Shown: piece by piece, positions 61,233-64,000 of the stretch
Layout of the letters: each line of letters begins with the position of its first letter
Numbering within the stretch: the first letter of the stretch is position 1
Assembly: GCF_003335505.1 (NCBI RefSeq)
Contig: NZ_QPEX01000045.1
Coordinates: forward strand, 496,001-560,000
Origin: Bremerella cremea
GTDB taxonomy: Bacteria > Planctomycetota > Planctomycetia > Pirellulales > Pirellulaceae
DNA: 64,000 nt
Direction of reading: 5' to 3'
Translations under genes and position numbers: made by a program
The notes under the pieces: generated by a model
What the model saw: the letters and a program-made list of their open reading frames with translations, nothing else
Databases searched by the model: none
What the model was told of the DNA's origin: nothing

Positions 61233-62417
61233 ATGCCGATGGATGTGGTGGAACTGACGCAACGCTTGGTCCAGATTCCCAGCGTCAACCCTATGGGACA
61301 CGCGGTCGATCAGCCTGAAATTCAGCTCGAGCACCGCGTAACCGACTTTCTGGAAGCGTTCTTTCGGGAACTTGGCCTCGCGTACGAACGCTCGGAGGTC
61401 GCCCCAGGACGCGACAACATTGTTGGCTGCCTGCCTGGTACGTCAGATAAGACAATCGTGCTGGAAGCGCATCAAGATACCGTCCCGATCGACGGCATGA
61501 CCGTTGAGCCGTTCGGTGGCAAGCAAGTTGGCAATCGTATCTACGGTCGCGGGGCATGCGACATCAAAGGGGGCATGGCGATGGCCCTGACGGTCCTTTC
61601 GCGCTTGCAAGAAAACCCCAGCGAGAACCAACCGACCATCTTGGTTGCTTGTACTGTGAACGAAGAATGCGGCTTCACCGGCGCACGGCACTTAGCCCAG
61701 CAGTGGGCAAGTGGCCAGTCGAAGCTGGTAAGCGGGCTGCCAGATGCCGTCTTTGTAGCAGAACCGACCGAAATGCACGTTGTCGTTTCGCACAAAGGGG
61801 TCATCCGCTGGCGCTGTCACACCCAGGGACAGGCCGCCCATAGCAGCCGACCGGCGGTAGGCGATAACGCCATCTACCGCATGGGAACCGTCCTGGCTGC
61901 AATTCGCGAATACGAACAGACGGTGCTGAACCAACAAGCGGAAGTTGGGGCCTTGGGTAAAGCCTCGATCAGCGTTGGTACGATCCAAGGGGGCGTCAGC
62001 GTGAATACCGTGCCCGATGGCTGCACGATTGAAATCGATCGCCGCGTGCTGCCTGGGGAATCACAAGAGGCCATCCGCCAAGAAGTGATCGACTTCATTG
62101 CTGCCCGGGTGGACGATCCCGCGAAAGTAATCCACGACCCACCTTACATGAGTTCCCCCGGCTTGCCGCTAAGCGATGCGAACCAAGCTTTAGCCCAACG
62201 CATTACCGACGTCGCAAGCACCTTCGGCGTGACCAGCCAGCACCACCAAGTCGCCTATGGGACCGACTCGCCAGCGTTCTATGCGATTGGTGTCCCTTCG
62301 GTCGTTTACGGTCCTGGCTCGTTGCTGCAAGCGCACACCAAAGACGAATTCATCGAAGTCGAACAACTTTACCAAGCCACCGACATTCTAGAAGCCGTTT
62401 GCCGCAGCTACTCATAA
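61233..62417 (+). CDS. M20-family peptidase/deacylase (ArgE/DapE-like)
   Basis: Zinc-dependent amidohydrolase of 394 residues with the metal motifs LEAHQDTVPID, GRGACDIKGGMA, NEECGFTGARHL and VAEPTEMHVV, and the dimerisation domain HAAHSSRPAVG-type region (about 195-300). It could act on acetyl-ornithine, succinyl-diaminopimelate or a related N-acyl amino acid; the choice cannot be made from motifs. ATG 61233 has AGGA 8 bases upstream; ATGs at 61224 and 61239 are alternatives. Confidence 0.87.
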   Translation: MPMDVVELTQRLVQIPSVNPMGHAVDQPEIQLEHRVTDFLEAFFRELGLAYERSEVAPGRDNIVGCLPGTSDKTIVLEAHQDTVPIDGMTVEPFGGKQVGNRIYGRGACDIKGGMAMALTVLSRLQENPSENQPTILVACTVNEECGFTGARHLAQQWASGQSKLVSGLPDAVFVAEPTEMHVVVSHKGVIRWRCHTQGQAAHSSRPAVGDNAIYRMGTVLAAIREYEQTVLNQQAEVGALGKASISVGTIQGGVSVNTVPDGCTIEIDRRVLPGESQEAIRQEVIDFIAARVDDPAKVIHDPPYMSSPGLPLSDANQALAQRITDVASTFGVTSQHHQVAYGTDSPAFYAIGVPSVVYGPGSLLQAHTKDEFIEVEQLYQATDILEAVCRSYS

Positions 62418-62483
62418 CCAATACAGCCACCGCCACAAATGGCCTCGGCGCCATATCGCATGGGTACCACGCCGCATGGGTGC

Positions 62484-62508
62484 CATGCCTCACGTCTTCG
62501 TGAGCATG
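62484..62508. repeat. Palindromic intergenic element
   Basis: CATGCCTCACG (62484-62494) and CGTGAGCATG (62499-62508) pair over 10 bases with a single bulged C and a TCTT loop. Close by, CGCATGGGTACCAC and CGCATGGGTGCCA form a short direct repeat. It resembles palindromic intergenic repeats I recall from planctomycete genomes; copy number cannot be judged here. Confidence 0.4.
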
Positions 62509-62591
62509 CTCTTCTCTGCTTCGCATAACAACAAAGAGAACGGCATGGTACCGGCTTAATTCCAATCTGAAAAAGCAGGCTTCAAGAAAGC

Positions 62592-62625
62592 CAAAAAGCG
62601 AGAACCTGATGAAGGATTCTCGCTT
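62592..62625 (-). terminator. Terminator of the Tyr-rich protein gene
   Basis: AAGCGAGAA (62596-62604) pairs with TTCTCGCTT (62617-62625). On the minus strand the stem runs into TTTTTGGC. It lies 38 bases after the stop of the small secreted protein. Confidence 0.75.
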
Positions 62626-62662
62626 CCGAGGTCAACTATTCGGTTGCACTGCCACGGCGCGA

Positions 62663-62986
62663 TTAAAACACGTCTAGCAGGAAGTGGTGACCCGAGTGGT
62701 ACAAACGTCCGTTCGGGTACGGGTTCTGCCACTGCTTGTTGTAAACTGGAACTCGCATTTCAGCCGGGTAGCGATAGTACAGGCTATCGCGACTGCGGTA
62801 GTACTCTGGCCCCTGGAAATTCTGGGGATAGTACACGTACGGATAGTGATAGAACCGTTCCCAGTCGTAGCTGCCGTAGGTTCCGCCCCAAACACGACTA
62901 AATGCCTGGTCACCGGCTTCTACGTTGGAAACCGAAACCGACATCATTGCGGCAATGACCAGACCAAACACGATGTGTCGAAACAT
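62663..62986 (-). CDS. Small Tyr-rich secreted protein
   Basis: A 107-residue product with a signal peptide (MFRHIVFGLVIAAMMSVSVSN...EA) and a mature part rich in Tyr, Pro and Asn (FYHYPYVYYPQNFQGPEYYRS, and PVYNKQWQNPYPNGRLYHSG). It belongs to a planctomycete family that I believe is sometimes auto-named calmodulin-binding protein, without basis visible here. The ATG at 62986 has AGGGGG upstream. The repeated Tyr/Asn-Pro pattern could suit a cell-surface or fibre protein. Function unknown. Confidence 0.72.
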   Translation of the reverse strand: MFRHIVFGLVIAAMMSVSVSNVEAGDQAFSRVWGGTYGSYDWERFYHYPYVYYPQNFQGPEYYRSRDSLYYRYPAEMRVPVYNKQWQNPYPNGRLYHSGHHFLLDVF

Positions 62987-63229
62987 CGATGATCCCCCTA
63001 AAACTTCAGTGGTTTTTATTGGAAGCCGTGGCCAATCTCCCACGCATCCCACGGGCACGAAGACATGCCGCACCCTTAGCATCGGCCTGGGATGAAGTCG
63101 GAATTAAAAGAAAATCCTGCAGAACCGGCACCATGGTCAAATTAGGACCGGAAGAGCATGCTAGCGACCAGGAAGCCTAGTCGCTGCATAAAAGTACCAA
63201 CCACAAGAGAATTGAAGCTGGGGCGAAGC

Positions 63230-64000
63230 TTACGATTCCGCGAACATCGCGTCGCAAAATGCCTGGGGATCGAACCGGGTCAGGTCTTCTGGCTTTTCGC
63301 CGACGCCAATGAACTTAACCGGCAGCTCGAATTCTTTGCGAATCGGAATCACCACGCCCCCTTTGGCCGTTCCATCGAGCTTAGTCAGCACGATACCAGT
63401 ACACTGGGCCGCTTCCGAGAACCCCTTGGCCTGACTGATGCCGTTTTGGCCGGCTGTGGCATCAAGTACCAGCAGCACCTCGTGCGGGGCGGCTTCGATC
63501 TTCTTACCGAGCACGCGGCGCATCTTGTCCAACTCGGTCATCAGGTTCTTTTGCGTTTGCAGGCGACCGGCGGTATCAATGATGACAACGTCGGCGTTCG
63601 ACTTCAGCCCTTCGTCAACCGCACGAAAGGCAACGCTGGCCGGATCGCTGCCAGCTTCGCCTTTAACGATGGTCGCCCCCAGCCGTTCGGCCCAGATGGT
63701 AAGCTGTTCGGTCGCCGCCGCGCGGAAGGTATCGCCGGCGCCGAGAACCACGCTGTTCCCCTGATCGATGAACCATCGCGTTAGCTTGGCGATCGATGTG
63801 GTCTTACCGGCCCCATTCACCCCCACTACCAAGATCACCGTGGGGCCTTCTGCGGCCATTTTGATCGGTTCCTGATCTTGCTGCATCAGGCTCGAAAGTT
63901 CGTCCTGAATGTTCTTCAGGATGTCTTCGGTATGGACGACACGCCCACGGAAATCGCGTTGGATGCGCTGTTTGATTTGGTTGGCAGGGCCAGCCCCCAT
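63230..64000 (-). CDS. ftsY: Signal recognition particle receptor FtsY, partial
   Basis: Docks ribosome-SRP complexes at the membrane through paired GTPase action. Only the C-terminal 256 residues are in the window: the helical N domain, the P loop GVNGAGKTTSIAKL, DTAGRLQTQ and TKLDGTAKGG. The start lies beyond the window edge or at its last bases; normal FtsY is longer with a variable acidic N-terminal region. The 3' end is complete at 63230. Confidence 0.92.
   Translation of the reverse strand: MGAGPANQIKQRIQRDFRGRVVHTEDILKNIQDELSSLMQQDQEPIKMAAEGPTVILVVGVNGAGKTTSIAKLTRWFIDQGNSVVLGAGDTFRAAATEQLTIWAERLGATIVKGEAGSDPASVAFRAVDEGLKSNADVVIIDTAGRLQTQKNLMTELDKMRRVLGKKIEAAPHEVLLVLDATAGQNGISQAKGFSEAAQCTGIVLTKLDGTAKGGVVIPIRKEFELPVKFIGVGEKPEDLTRFDPQAFCDAMFAES

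Noticed and set aside
1..64000. tRNA, rRNA, CRISPR array, insertion sequence, prophage, riboswitch families.
   Set aside because: No T-arm-like sequence, repeat-spacer array, transposase or recognisable conserved aptamer was seen on either strand.

Overview
The window reads as chromosomal DNA of a planctomycete, probably a Pirellulaceae member near Blastopirellula, Bremerella or Rhodopirellula. This is inferred from family content, not from a search: tandem DUF1559-type proteins, SHD1-WD40, DUF1080, a kinase-like protein fused to an envelope domain, secreted STN-like paralogs, and futalosine-type menaquinone genes. I saw no rRNA, tRNA, CRISPR array, insertion sequence or phage gene. About 50 genes fill the sequence, mostly in short same-strand runs.

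Layout. 0.2-5 kb: galE, a PlsC-type acyltransferase, an OB-HD nuclease-like protein and a GGDEF protein with a broken signature. 5-7.4 kb, minus strand: rpmE, prfA, prmC (ribosome and termination), with a good promoter before rpmE. 7.9-11.4 kb: menG, ubiX, ubiA and mqnE, the quinone block. 11.7-21 kb: a DUF4272 protein, an acetyltransferase, recG, rnhA, a haem-motif sensor kinase, priA and nadD. 21-30 kb, minus strand: a trypsin-like lipoprotein, an SHD1-WD40 protein, hisD-hisC-hisB and rlmKL. 29.9-35.3 kb: three tandem DUF1559-like paralogs, then a threonine aldolase.

36.8-51.7 kb is the least ordinary part. A pseudokinase-TM-STN protein and a zinc-ribbon-TM-STN protein are followed by aroF, a soluble histidine kinase and a small orphan gene. 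Then come four tandem secreted proteins built from STN-like units alternating with a 'SWEELGGPG' unit, and a small convergent relative. No secretin channel or TonB receptor is present, so this looks like a lineage-specific envelope family of unknown job.

51.8-64 kb: mscS, a sialate O-acetylesterase-like enzyme, a DUF1080 protein, a site-2 protease coupled to an SGNH-like protein, a histone-H1-like protein, mrp, a degenerate sigma-54-activator-like regulator with a small partner, an M20 peptidase, a Tyr-rich secreted protein and the 3' part of ftsY.

The clearest regulatory find is in front of aroF (DAHP synthase, minus strand). A 23-codon reading frame carries 8 aromatic residues within codons 4-15. 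It is followed by competing hairpins and a perfect intrinsic terminator, the layout of a transcription attenuator for aromatic amino acid synthesis. A promoter-like pair places the likely transcript start almost on its AUG.
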